A stretch of DNA of 47,059 nt from Actinomycetes bacterium (lineage in GTDB: Bacteria; Actinomycetota; Actinomycetes; Mycobacteriales; Pseudonocardiaceae): contig JAJYTH010000016.1 in NCBI GenBank assembly GCA_021793175.1, positions 1 through 47,059 of the forward strand, read 5' to 3'. Position numbers and translations under genes: made by a program. The notes under the pieces are model-generated. The model saw only the letters and a list, made by a program, of their open reading frames with translations. It ran no database searches and had not been told where the DNA came from. Shown one piece after another: positions 24,835 through 33,102 of the stretch. How positions within the stretch are numbered: the stretch's first letter is position 1; each line of letters opens with the position of its first letter.

Positions 24835-25642
24835 GTGCGTGACGTCGGGTTTCCCGATGCGAACCGAGTGGGCCGGGTGAGCGGAGTGGGGAGTGTGAGT
24901 GTCATTCGGCGGGAGCCCGACGGCCACAGCCGAACGGGCACCGTCGCCGAGGGCGCGTACTTCACCGAGGTCCGCTACGTGCGGCCGTTGGGATCGTGAA
25001 CGTCCTCGCCCGCCCCGCCCGAGAGGTCGAGGCCGGTCGAGGCCTAAGTGTTCTCGATCACGTCGGCGGTCGACGTCCGCCCGACGCGGTGTCGTCGAGC
25101 GTCATCGTGGACGGGCCCGCTCGGGTGATCGGAGTTGTCGGCGCTGTCCGGCTCGGACGGCCCCGAGATCACGCCGTGTGATCGATCGGTCTGTCCGGTC
25201 GACGTGGCCGCCCGAGGGGAGAACCACTCGGAAGCTTCGAAAGCTCCCGTTCGCTGACACTGGTCAGAACTACTTTCCGGTCTCCTCTTCGCGCTCCCCG
25301 TCGGACATGATTCACTGTCTTAGCGGTCACTGACCGAGGGAGCTGTGACACACACTGTGAGGGGAGGTCGGCGCGGATGAGTGAGCGCTGGTATGCCGTG
25401 CGGCGTTCGGGTAGGTCGAGCGCACGCCGTCCCGATGACCTCTGCGAGCTGGGGGACGCGTGCGTCCCGGTGTGCACGACCACGCAGGGAGGCCGAGTGG
25501 GACGTTCACGGCGTGGACGTGGGCCTTTGACCCCCACCGGCCCTCACGCCATGATGTTGTTTGAACACGGTATGTGCCGGACACCCGGCGCGGCGCACAC
25601 CGGTGCGCAGCGCACCACACCCCGGGCACTCGGGAGTACACG
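24835..25642. other. 808-bp region without a convincing gene, upstream of the secretion locus
   Basis: Between the SCO6745-like gene and the secretion operon no frame on either strand has convincing coding character. It holds two weak small-gene candidates (24868-24999 and 25377-25646) and an inverted repeat GATCAC-GCCGT-GTGATC at 25167-25183. From about 25240 to 25340 it is less GC-rich and probably contains the secretion operon promoter. I see no tRNA, integrase fragment or direct repeat that would mark an insertion end. Confidence 0.5.
24868..24999 (+). CDS. Possible small protein (up to 43 aa)
   Basis: A frame with several in-line GTG codons (24868, 24877, 24886, 24895) encodes a short protein ending GTVAEGAYFTEVRYVRPLGS. 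The later codons are G/C-ending as in real genes. There is no clear ribosome binding site and no recognised family, so it is listed only as a possibility. Confidence 0.2.
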   Translation: MGRVSGVGSVSVIRREPDGHSRTGTVAEGAYFTEVRYVRPLGS

Positions 25643-25646
25643 ATGA
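25377..25646 (+). CDS. Possible 89-aa protein overlapping the first secretion gene
   Basis: ATG 25377 is preceded by GAGGGGAGG, and the TGA stop overlaps the ATG of the pilin-like gene by 4 bp, the overlap type used repeatedly in this operon. Against it, the second half is Arg/Gly/Pro-rich with poor third-position GC, and no family is recognised. It has five cysteines in its first two thirds. It may be a genuine first gene or a chance frame. Confidence 0.28.
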   Translation: MSERWYAVRRSGRSSARRPDDLCELGDACVPVCTTTQGGRVGRSRRGRGPLTPTGPHAMMLFEHGMCRTPGAAHTGAQRTTPRALGSTR

Positions 25647-25912
25647 CCACGATGACGCTTGCGATGTTGGCGCAGGGCGAACTCGGCACGGAGAACGTCC
25701 GTGACTGGATCCTGGACAACATCATTCCACTCGTGTTGCTCGCCGTCGCGCTGCTGTTGCTGTGGCTCGGCGGCGGTAAAGGTGACAACGCGGGCGTGAT
25801 GCGCAGGCTCGCGGGCGTTGTCATCGCTCTCGCCATCGTCGGTCTCGCCGTGAGCGGACTGGGTGTCGACGTCGGCGAATGGTTGGCAAGTCTGTTCACG
25901 AATCCGAGTTGA
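25643..25912 (+). CDS. Small two-helix membrane protein, pilin (VirB2)-like, of the secretion locus
   Basis: 89 residues from ATG 25643. Two hydrophobic helices, NIIPLVLLAVALLLLWLGGG (about 28-46) and LAGVVIALAIVGLAVSGLG (about 56-74), are joined by a short polar loop with Lys and Arg. This size and two-helix layout is that of VirB2-type pilins or small conjugation membrane proteins, and the gene precedes a VirB3/TcpE-like and a VirB4 gene, the order VirB2-B3-B4. There is no direct sequence motif for pilins, so the call rests on topology and context. Confidence 0.7.
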   Translation: MTTMTLAMLAQGELGTENVRDWILDNIIPLVLLAVALLLLWLGGGKGDNAGVMRRLAGVVIALAIVGLAVSGLGVDVGEWLASLFTNPS

Positions 25913-25927
25913 CGTAGGGCACGCGCG

Positions 25928-26407
25928 GTGCGCATTCGAACTGACGACGAGATCTACCGCGTCGACGCGGTCTGGCTCGGCCCGCCGAAAGCCACTTTCC
26001 CATGGCGGGCACGGTACGTGGCGTGGGGTGTGGGCATCCCGGTCTTCCTCCTGGTGCTCAGCGTCGAGCGGCAGATCGGCATCGGTTTCGATTTCTTCTC
26101 CACGGCGTGGGCGTTCGTCATCACCATCGCGCTCACGAACATCATCACGTCCAAGATCAGCCACGAACGTCCGCTCGGCGCGGTGTTCACCATGTGGTGG
26201 CGCGAGCTCCACGCACCGCGTGAACGCAGAACCGGAACGGGGGGAGCCGCGAGCGCGAGCAAGATCAGAGTGAACAGAGAGCGGCCCAGACCGCGCCCCA
26301 GACGTCGAGATCGGTCCCGGCGCGGCACGGCACCACCGCCGCCCCCGTACCCGCCAGACAGCCCAGGACGAGCGCGCCGTCGCCCACCGGCGGCGGTCGG
26401 GAGGTAG
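25928..26407 (+). CDS. TcpE/VirB3-like membrane protein of the secretion locus
   Basis: 159 residues from GTG 25928. Two transmembrane helices close together (about 32-48 and 56-75) are flanked by a short N-terminal segment and a cytoplasmic C-terminus. Residues 95-159 are a strongly basic, Pro/Arg-rich tail (PRPRPRRRDRSRRG, then a run of six prolines). The position just before the VirB4 ATPase, together with this topology, matches TcpE/PrgI/VirB3-type proteins, which anchor the ATPase to the membrane. The long basic tail is unusual for that group. Confidence 0.68.
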   Translation: MRIRTDDEIYRVDAVWLGPPKATFPWRARYVAWGVGIPVFLLVLSVERQIGIGFDFFSTAWAFVITIALTNIITSKISHERPLGAVFTMWWRELHAPRERRTGTGGAASASKIRVNRERPRPRPRRRDRSRRGTAPPPPPYPPDSPGRARRRPPAAVGR

Positions 26408-26410
26408 TCG

Positions 26411-29400
26411 TTGTTCGGTCGCGGCCGTAGCCGGAAGGCCCAGTATCCGGCGCAAACGCAACAGGCCGAGGGCGGCCGTCGAGACAGGCGTCTGCCCGGC
26501 GAACAGGCCATCCCCACCTACACCCCATCCATCGCCGCACGTTCGATCGACGGGCATCTGCTCCGGACCGGACACGAGGTGTACGCCTGGTACCGGCTGG
26601 CGCCGCAACGGTGGTCGTTCCGGTCGGACTCCCAACGTCGCGATCTGATCGCCGCCATCGCGGGCCAGTATGCGGAGCTTCAGGGCCGGTGGTTGCATCT
26701 GCGTGTCACCACCCGCCCGTACCCCATCAGGATGTGGGCCGAGGCGCACGTCCACAACGCACGCAACCGTCCGGCCGACATTCCGGGCGCGTTGTCGTTC
26801 GACGACTACCTGGTGGGCGAACAGCAGCAGCTGCTGGGCCGGTCGATGGCGGAGAAGGAAGTCTACCTGGGGGTACAGGTCCAGACCCGTCGCATGGTCG
26901 ACCGGGCCGTCGAGCGAGCGGCGCCGTTGCTGCGCAAGATCCTGCCCGAGGCCGTGGACGCCGAGCTGGTCGCGCTGGACTCCGAGGTGGAGCATCTCGA
27001 CCAGGTGATCGGGGCGCCCGGCCTGGAGGGGCGGCCGGTGCTCGCCGAGGAGATGTCCTGGCTGATGCACCGTTCCTGTTCCTTGGGGCTGCCCGCGCCG
27101 AGGAACCTGCCCGCCGTACCGGGGGCGGTGTGGGAACCGGAGGACCTCGCCAGCTTCACCGACGCCGCCGACTTCCACTGCGAGCCCTACGCGCCCACCG
27201 TCACGGTGCGCGGGCGCACGGGGTCCAACGCGGGGGTGAGCCGACACGTCGCCGTGCTCACCGTGGGGCAGATGCATGGTCTGCAGATCCCCGAGGTGGA
27301 CGACCCGTGGGTCCAGCACTCCGATCGATTGGCCGCTCCCGTCGAGTGGTCGGCCCGCATCTACGTGCGCACGCCCGAAGAGGTCGCCGGTGAGCTGCAA
27401 CGGCAGATGAACAAGGTCCGTTCGCAGGTGAAGCACTACACCGACGAGCACGACCTCGAACCGCCGCAGTCGTTGGCCCGGCAGGCGTCCCGCGTGCTGG
27501 AGATCGACGACGAGATGACGTCCGGATTCACCGCGCTGGCCACGCGGGTGCGGTCGTGGTGGCGGCTGGCCGTGTCCGGCTCGACGGAACGGGAGGCGCT
27601 GCGGCTCGCGCAGCAGTTGCTCGACCTCTACAAGCCCAAGATCGCCATCGAACACCCCGAGGCGCAGTACGCGTTGGCGCGGGAATTCATCCCCGGCGAA
27701 CCACTGTCGTCGGGCGCCTACCTGCGGCGTGGTTCGGTGGTCTGGGCCGCCTCGGCGGTGCCCACCGCGACGGCGGAGGTCGGTGACCGGCGCGGAATCC
27801 TGTTGGGGGAGACCTGCACGGCCACCCGAAGGCCGGTGGCGTGGGACCCGTGGATGGCGCAGGAGATCCGCGACGGTTCCGGTTTGACGGCGATGGTCGC
27901 CGGACTCGGTGGCGGCAAGTCGTTCCTGGGCGGCGGCATCGTCTACAAGACACTGCGGGCGGGCGCGAGCTGGACGATCCTCGACCCCTCCGGACCGTTG
28001 TCGAGACTGTGCGACCTGCCGGAGATCAGGCCGTATGCGCGGCCGATCAACCTGCTCAACGCACAACCGGGCATCCTCAACCCTTATCGGGTGGTGGCCG
28101 AGCCGCAGCTCGAACACTTCCTGGACGAGGACGATCCCGAGCGGGCGTGGCGACGTGAGCGCGCACTCGCCGGTGCCACGCGGAGGCGACTCGTTCTCGA
28201 CGTGCTCACCGGAGTGCTGCCGTACGAGGTGGCGCGCATGCCGCAGACCCGCATCGTGCTGTTGCGGGCCGTGCGCAGAGTGGGGGGCCGCTACGACGCA
28301 GACCCGGGACAGGTGATCGACGCGCTGCGGCGCGACTCCAGCGAACACCACGAACACGCGATCGTGGTCGCCGACTTCCTCGACGAGCTGCGCGAACGCA
28401 TGTCGTTGCTGATCCCGGAGGCCGACGCGGATCCGTACTCCGAGACCCGCGACGACCGGCTCACCGTGCTGACGATGGCCGGGTTGACGCTGCCCAAGGA
28501 AGGGGTGGGCCGGGAGCACTGGACCGACGCCGAGGCACTCGGCGTGGAGATGCTCAACCTCGCGGCGTGGCTCACCCAGCGGTCGGTGTACGAGAAGCCG
28601 AAGGAACTGCGCAAGGGCGTCTGGATCGACGAGGCGTTCTTCCTGTCGGAGGTACCCACGGGGCGCGTGCTGATGAACCGGTTCGCGCGGGACTCCCGGA
28701 AGTGGAACGTCCGCGTGCTGCTCTCGTCTCAGATTCCCGCCGACTTCCTCAAGATCCAGGGGTTCGTGGCGCTGCTGGACTCGGTGTTCGTGGGACGGCT
28801 GGACGACGACGACACCCAGGCCGATGCGCTGCGCCTGCTCAAGGTCCCCGTGGGGGTGGGCTACGAGCAGGTGGTGGCGGCTCTGGGCCGTAGGCCGGGT
28901 TCGCGGCGTGACGTGGAGCGTGACACCGAGCCCAGGCAGTTCCTCTTCGCCGACGGTGCGGGCGGCGTGGAACGCATCAAGGTCGACTTCTCCGGCCCGC
29001 ATCTCGACCACCTCCGCACCGCGTTGGACACCACGCCGGGATCGGCGGCCGAGGACCGCAAGTCCACCCGGGCCGAACCTTCCAAGGCCGACAAGGAGGC
29101 CGACAAGGATGCCGAGGACGCTGGGGATGCCGGAGATGCCGGGGAGGCTGCGGACTCGGCCGGCGCCGCGAGTGCCGAGACCGTGCCACCCGTCGGGTTC
29201 TCCGGTGAACCGCCCGGCGACGAGCTCGACGAGGAGCTGGAACGCGCGGCGGAGCTGGAGGTCGGGCTCACCGAGGAGGCCGTGCTGAAGGAGGCGATCG
29301 GCGCGGAGTCCGATGCCGGTACCGGGCGTGACGGGGACGGTCCCCAGGACGACGATCCAGGTGGCGCCGACCGGCCGAAGGAGAAGGAGCACGCGGGAGC

Positions 29401-29434
29401 CGGTAAGGGCGGCACCGGCAGGGGTGCGGCATGA
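26411..29434 (+). CDS. VirB4/TraC-like type IV secretion ATPase
   Basis: 1007 residues from TTG 26411, three bases after the previous stop. The N-terminal half (to about 470) has no transmembrane helix and fits the VirB4 N-terminal domain; the C-terminal half holds the motor, with Walker A GLGGGKSF near residues 498-505 and Walker B VWIDEAFFL near 737-745, then RVLLSSQIPADF. VirB4 proteins power assembly and transport in all type IV systems. Residues from about 880 to the end form a long acidic, low-complexity tail (repeats of EDAGDAG, many Asp/Glu/Ala). It is coupled to the next gene by ATGA. Confidence 0.9.
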   Translation: MFGRGRSRKAQYPAQTQQAEGGRRDRRLPGEQAIPTYTPSIAARSIDGHLLRTGHEVYAWYRLAPQRWSFRSDSQRRDLIAAIAGQYAELQGRWLHLRVTTRPYPIRMWAEAHVHNARNRPADIPGALSFDDYLVGEQQQLLGRSMAEKEVYLGVQVQTRRMVDRAVERAAPLLRKILPEAVDAELVALDSEVEHLDQVIGAPGLEGRPVLAEEMSWLMHRSCSLGLPAPRNLPAVPGAVWEPEDLASFTDAADFHCEPYAPTVTVRGRTGSNAGVSRHVAVLTVGQMHGLQIPEVDDPWVQHSDRLAAPVEWSARIYVRTPEEVAGELQRQMNKVRSQVKHYTDEHDLEPPQSLARQASRVLEIDDEMTSGFTALATRVRSWWRLAVSGSTEREALRLAQQLLDLYKPKIAIEHPEAQYALAREFIPGEPLSSGAYLRRGSVVWAASAVPTATAEVGDRRGILLGETCTATRRPVAWDPWMAQEIRDGSGLTAMVAGLGGGKSFLGGGIVYKTLRAGASWTILDPSGPLSRLCDLPEIRPYARPINLLNAQPGILNPYRVVAEPQLEHFLDEDDPERAWRRERALAGATRRRLVLDVLTGVLPYEVARMPQTRIVLLRAVRRVGGRYDADPGQVIDALRRDSSEHHEHAIVVADFLDELRERMSLLIPEADADPYSETRDDRLTVLTMAGLTLPKEGVGREHWTDAEALGVEMLNLAAWLTQRSVYEKPKELRKGVWIDEAFFLSEVPTGRVLMNRFARDSRKWNVRVLLSSQIPADFLKIQGFVALLDSVFVGRLDDDDTQADALRLLKVPVGVGYEQVVAALGRRPGSRRDVERDTEPRQFLFADGAGGVERIKVDFSGPHLDHLRTALDTTPGSAAEDRKSTRAEPSKADKEADKDAEDAGDAGDAGEAADSAGAASAETVPPVGFSGEPPGDELDEELERAAELEVGLTEEAVLKEAIGAESDAGTGRDGDGPQDDDPGGADRPKEKEHAGAGKGGTGRGAA

Positions 29435-31470
29435 ACACGATCATGACGTTGGTGGCCGTGGCCTGCTGCGCGTGGGCGTGGCGGGCCGTTCGGACGCGCC
29501 GTCGTGGCGGACCTGTGCGACGGCGAGGTCCCGCACTGGCGATGGTGGTGGCGGTGCTGGGGCTCCAGTTGACGCTCACCGCACCCGCCTCGGCGCAGAA
29601 TGGCTGTGAGGCACCGAACCCCGAACGTCCCGGTGCGGGCATGGTGGGGGCGATAGACCCCCCTGCAGGTAATGGCGAGGACGGCAGCGCCTACCTCGAT
29701 TACAGCTACGCCGGCATGGTGTGGCACGTCTACGACTGCGACAGCGGCGCGCTGAGTCTCGGTTCGCCCGAGTCCACCATCGACACGTGGACGGGCAACC
29801 AGCTGTTCAACATCGCCAAGAACATCGTCGGAGCCACCAACTCCCTGCACTACACGGTGCTGGAAGGCGGTCTGCTCAACCCCATCTACAACGCCGTTTC
29901 CGAGGGCGCGAAGACGGTGTACGACAACGTCTACACCCAGCTGTTCGGGCTGGCCGCGCTGCTGTTGGCGATCCTGCTCTTCCGCAACATCTGGCGGGGC
30001 GATCTGTCCACGGTGAGCAAACGCGCGTTGTTCGCGCTCGGCGGTGTGTGGTTGGCGGCGTCCTCCATGGCGTTGCTGCGCTACTACGACGAGATCGACA
30101 ACGCGATCGTGCAGACCACCACGAACATCCAGGCCGGATTCGTGGACGAGGCGGAGAACCGGATTGTCCGTGATGTCCTGCCCACCGACCTGCACAACGA
30201 GGTGGTCTACAACAACTGGTTGCGTGGCGAGTTCGGTTCGCCCGACTCGCCGCAGGCCGAGGAATACGGCAGGGAGCTGCTGGACGCGCAGGCGTTCACG
30301 TGGGAGGAGATGCGTAACGGCGACGACGCCGACGAGGCGTTGATCGAGGAGAAGAAGGCCGAGTACCAGGCGATCGCGAACCAACTCGGCCCCGCCACCG
30401 GCTACTTCACCGGCGAGGACGGCAGCCGTACGGGTGTGGGTTTCCTCGCGTTCCTCCAAAGCCTGTGTTACGCGCTGTTTCAGTTGTTCGCCAAGGCCGC
30501 CGTGCTGTTGGCGCAGATCCTGGTGCGGCTGTTCACGTTGACGGCGCCGCTGATCGGGCTCGTCGCGATCCTGCACCACGACATCCTGCGGCGGGTGGGC
30601 AGAGTCGTGGGCACGGTGGCGTTCAACCTGCTCGTGCTGTCGGTGCTCGCGGGCGTGCAGGCACTGCTGCTGCGGGCGATCTTCTCGGCGGGCGGTTCGC
30701 TGTCGATGCTGACGCAGATGGTCATCGCCGGGTTGATCACCGTTCTGCTGTTCATGGTGGGCAGGCCGGGCAAGCGGTTGTGGCAGATGGTGGAGATGTC
30801 GGTGGGCATGGTCGGTGCCGCCGTGCCGAGTCCCCGTGGTGGGTTGTTCTCGCGCTTCCGCCGCAACGCCGACCAGCCCAGCCCCCAGGACGAGTTCTGG
30901 AAGACGGTCGCCGAGGAGGACGCCGCCGAGGGCGGTGCCGCCACGCGTGGCACGGGTGGTGTGCTCGCGGGTGGTCGTAACCGTCCGGAAGCGACGGTGG
31001 TGGCCACGGCCGAGCGGCTCGACACCAGGTCGGGTTCGGGCGCGCATCCCGCGACTCTGTGGTCGTCCGGGGATCGGGCGGCGTTGCCCGCGGGTGGGAA
31101 CGACGAGACCGGTGTGTTCGCCGGGTACCCCCCGAGCCGATCACCGGGCGACTACATGGGCACACGCGAGCCGGTGACGGTGCTCTCCGGCGGAGGCCGC
31201 CGGGTCGATTCGCCATCCGTGGCCGACCACGGTTGGGACCGGTACGACTCCGACCCGGTGGTGGTGCCGTCGCGGCTGTCGTCGGACGGTGTGGAGTCGC
31301 CGACACCGCCTCCGGTGGTGCAGGACGCGGCCCCGGCGGGGGTGGCGGTGCCGCAGCCCCGGCGCGTGGAGCACGAGTTGGTGGCGGGCAAACCCGTGTT
31401 CGTGCTGTACCGGCCGTCGCGGGGCCTGGAGGTCCGGGACGACCGCGACACCGACCGCGTGGTCCGTTAG
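29431..31470 (+). CDS. VirB6/TcpH-like polytopic membrane protein of the secretion locus
   Basis: 679 residues. An N-terminal pair of hydrophobic segments includes a signal-like stretch ending APASAQ near residue 50, followed by a Cys-containing extracellular part (NGCEAPNP and YDCDSG). Further helices lie around 170-186, 196-212, and a cluster between about 330 and 450 (QLFAKAAVLLAQILVRLF, LIGLVAILHH, LLVLSVLAGVQALLL, MVIAGLITVLLFMV). The last 220 residues are soluble, Gly/Pro-rich and probably cytoplasmic. Length, topology and location between VirB4 and VirB8-like genes fit VirB6/TcpH-type channel components. Confidence 0.78.
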   Translation: MNTIMTLVAVACCAWAWRAVRTRRRGGPVRRRGPALAMVVAVLGLQLTLTAPASAQNGCEAPNPERPGAGMVGAIDPPAGNGEDGSAYLDYSYAGMVWHVYDCDSGALSLGSPESTIDTWTGNQLFNIAKNIVGATNSLHYTVLEGGLLNPIYNAVSEGAKTVYDNVYTQLFGLAALLLAILLFRNIWRGDLSTVSKRALFALGGVWLAASSMALLRYYDEIDNAIVQTTTNIQAGFVDEAENRIVRDVLPTDLHNEVVYNNWLRGEFGSPDSPQAEEYGRELLDAQAFTWEEMRNGDDADEALIEEKKAEYQAIANQLGPATGYFTGEDGSRTGVGFLAFLQSLCYALFQLFAKAAVLLAQILVRLFTLTAPLIGLVAILHHDILRRVGRVVGTVAFNLLVLSVLAGVQALLLRAIFSAGGSLSMLTQMVIAGLITVLLFMVGRPGKRLWQMVEMSVGMVGAAVPSPRGGLFSRFRRNADQPSPQDEFWKTVAEEDAAEGGAATRGTGGVLAGGRNRPEATVVATAERLDTRSGSGAHPATLWSSGDRAALPAGGNDETGVFAGYPPSRSPGDYMGTREPVTVLSGGGRRVDSPSVADHGWDRYDSDPVVVPSRLSSDGVESPTPPPVVQDAAPAGVAVPQPRRVEHELVAGKPVFVLYRPSRGLEVRDDRDTDRVVR

Positions 31471-31479
31471 GGGGTCGGG

Positions 31480-32094
31480 ATGCCCATTCGCACCAACCGG
31501 GGTCGGGCCGCGGTGTATCGGCGGTTGTGGGGCTGGCCGATGCGTTCGCCCACTCATCTCGTGGGCACGATCATCCTGGTCGCGGCGATCATGATCGCCG
31601 CGGGCATGCTCGTGCCGAGACTGGCGGGCGACGGTGGTGTCGGTGCGGCCTCGGCCGGTAGGCCCGAGTCCACGACGGACAGCGCACCGAGCGGGTCCGA
31701 CGAGGATGCGGACCCGACGCTCGACCGCGAGACCCTGCCCACCAGGTTGTCCGAACCACTTGTCACTCCCACCTCGGCGGAGCCCGCGCCCGAGGCGCTT
31801 CGGGTCGCGGAGCAGTGGGTCGCGGCCTGGCTGACACCGCCCGAGGACGGGTCCGTGGATACGTGGCTCGAAGGAATGAGCCCCTACACCACGGAGGAGT
31901 TCCTACCCCAGCTTCGTACGGTCGACCCGGACAACATCGCGGCCACCAAGGTCGTGGGCGCTCCGGAGGCGCACGAGTCCTACACCAGTTCAGTACAAGT
32001 CAAGATCACTACCGACGGACCGGCTTTGCTGGTCACCGTCATCGAGACCGACACCGGGTGGCGAGTCACCGACTACAGCGAGGACAGCGGGTGA
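31480..32094 (+). CDS. VirB8/TcpC-like single-pass protein of the secretion locus
   Basis: 204 residues, ATG start. A short basic cytoplasmic N-terminus (28 residues) precedes one transmembrane helix (THLVGTIILVAAIMIAAGMLV, about 25-45), a Ser/Asp/Thr-rich extracellular linker (50-100), and a compact C-terminal domain starting EALRVAEQWVAAWL and ending VTVIETDTGWRVTDY. This layout, with an NTF2-like outer domain, is that of VirB8/TcpC conjugation proteins, which hold the Gram-positive channel together. The family call relies on topology, fold-like pattern and neighbours. Confidence 0.75.
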   Translation: MPIRTNRGRAAVYRRLWGWPMRSPTHLVGTIILVAAIMIAAGMLVPRLAGDGGVGAASAGRPESTTDSAPSGSDEDADPTLDRETLPTRLSEPLVTPTSAEPAPEALRVAEQWVAAWLTPPEDGSVDTWLEGMSPYTTEEFLPQLRTVDPDNIAATKVVGAPEAHESYTSSVQVKITTDGPALLVTVIETDTGWRVTDYSEDSG

Positions 32095-32101
32095 GGTCGG
32101 A

Positions 32102-33091
32102 ATGCGGGCCGGATTATTGATCGGATTCGTCGCCGCCGCGACCACGACCGTGTTGGTGGCGGCGGGGATGGTGATGGTGCTCGACAGTCGACGCGCGCCG
32201 GCGTACGCCACGTCGCTCAGTTGCAATGCCGCGCTCGGCCCCACCCAGCCCGGGCAGGCGGACCGAGGCGCGAGCGACGCGGCCGAGCTCACCGACGAAC
32301 AGTTGGACACGGTGTCGCTCATCATCTCCCTGGGCCGGGAGCGTGACCTCTCGCCGAGGGCATGGCAGGTCGCCATCCAAGCGGGCATGACCGAGTCGGG
32401 ACTGCGCAATCTGAACTACGGCGACCGTGACTCCCTCGGCATCTTCCAAATGCGACCGTCTATGGGTTGGGGCACGCCCGACCAGGTCACCGACCCGGCC
32501 TACGCGGTCAACAAGTTCTACGACGTCTTGGAGTCGATTCCCGACTGGGAGGGCATGCGGCCCGGTGACGCGGCACAGGCGGTGGAGCGTTCGGCGTTTC
32601 CCGATCGCTATCACCGTTGGGAGCCGATGGCGGTGTACCTGGTCGAAACCCTGGGCGAGGTGCCCGACGCCACCGGTTGTGGTCAGGGACTGGGCGCGGC
32701 GTTGCCTCCCAACGAAGAGGCGGGCCGGGCCATCGAGTTCGCGTTGTCCGAGCAGGGCGACCCCTACGTGTGGGGCGCGGAGGGTCCGGATGCTTACGAC
32801 TGTTCCGGACTGATGATGCGGGCGTACGAGTCGGCGGGCATCCTGCTGCCACGAGTGTCCAAGGACCAGTACCGGGCGGGCGCGATGTTGCCCGTGGAGG
32901 AGGCGCAGCCGGGTGATCTGGTGTTCTGGGCGTACGACTCGTCCGATCCGACGACCATTCACCACGTCGCCATGTATCTGGGCAACGGCGAGATCGTGGA
33001 GGCGCAGCAGTCCGGGGTTCCTGTGCACACGCGGGCGATCTCCTGGGACGAGCCGGGTCTTGTGCCGCAGGCGGTGCGGCCGGGTGTGTGA
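32102..33091 (+). CDS. Secreted cell-wall hydrolase: lytic transglycosylase-like plus NlpC/P60
   Basis: 329 residues. An N-terminal signal anchor (2-25) leads to a lysozyme-like domain with QAGMTESGLRNL (Glu near 98) and DSLGIFQMRPS, then an NlpC/P60 domain from about residue 205 with Cys in DAYDCSGLMMRAYE (near 234), His in TIHHVAMYLG (near 288) and a third polar residue in GVPVHTR. The protein is the VirB1/TcpG-type wall-opening enzyme of Gram-positive type IV systems, able in principle to cut both the glycan and the peptide part of peptidoglycan. It overlaps the next frame region by a few bases. Confidence 0.9.
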   Translation: MRAGLLIGFVAAATTTVLVAAGMVMVLDSRRAPAYATSLSCNAALGPTQPGQADRGASDAAELTDEQLDTVSLIISLGRERDLSPRAWQVAIQAGMTESGLRNLNYGDRDSLGIFQMRPSMGWGTPDQVTDPAYAVNKFYDVLESIPDWEGMRPGDAAQAVERSAFPDRYHRWEPMAVYLVETLGEVPDATGCGQGLGAALPPNEEAGRAIEFALSEQGDPYVWGAEGPDAYDCSGLMMRAYESAGILLPRVSKDQYRAGAMLPVEEAQPGDLVFWAYDSSDPTTIHHVAMYLGNGEIVEAQQSGVPVHTRAISWDEPGLVPQAVRPGV

Positions 33092-33102
33092 GGAGGAGGC
33101 GC

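Noticed and set aside
25320..25370. CRP-like site (TGTGA repeats near 25345-25361)
   Set aside because: The two TGTGA units are direct, not inverted, so they do not form a CRP/FNR palindrome.
25544..29392. Very long open frame on the minus strand opposite the VirB4 gene, and similar long frames opposite fahA, VirB6 and glnA2
   Set aside because: In DNA this rich in G and C, antisense frames of strong genes stay open by chance; these translate to His/Arg/Gly-rich sequence without any family motif.
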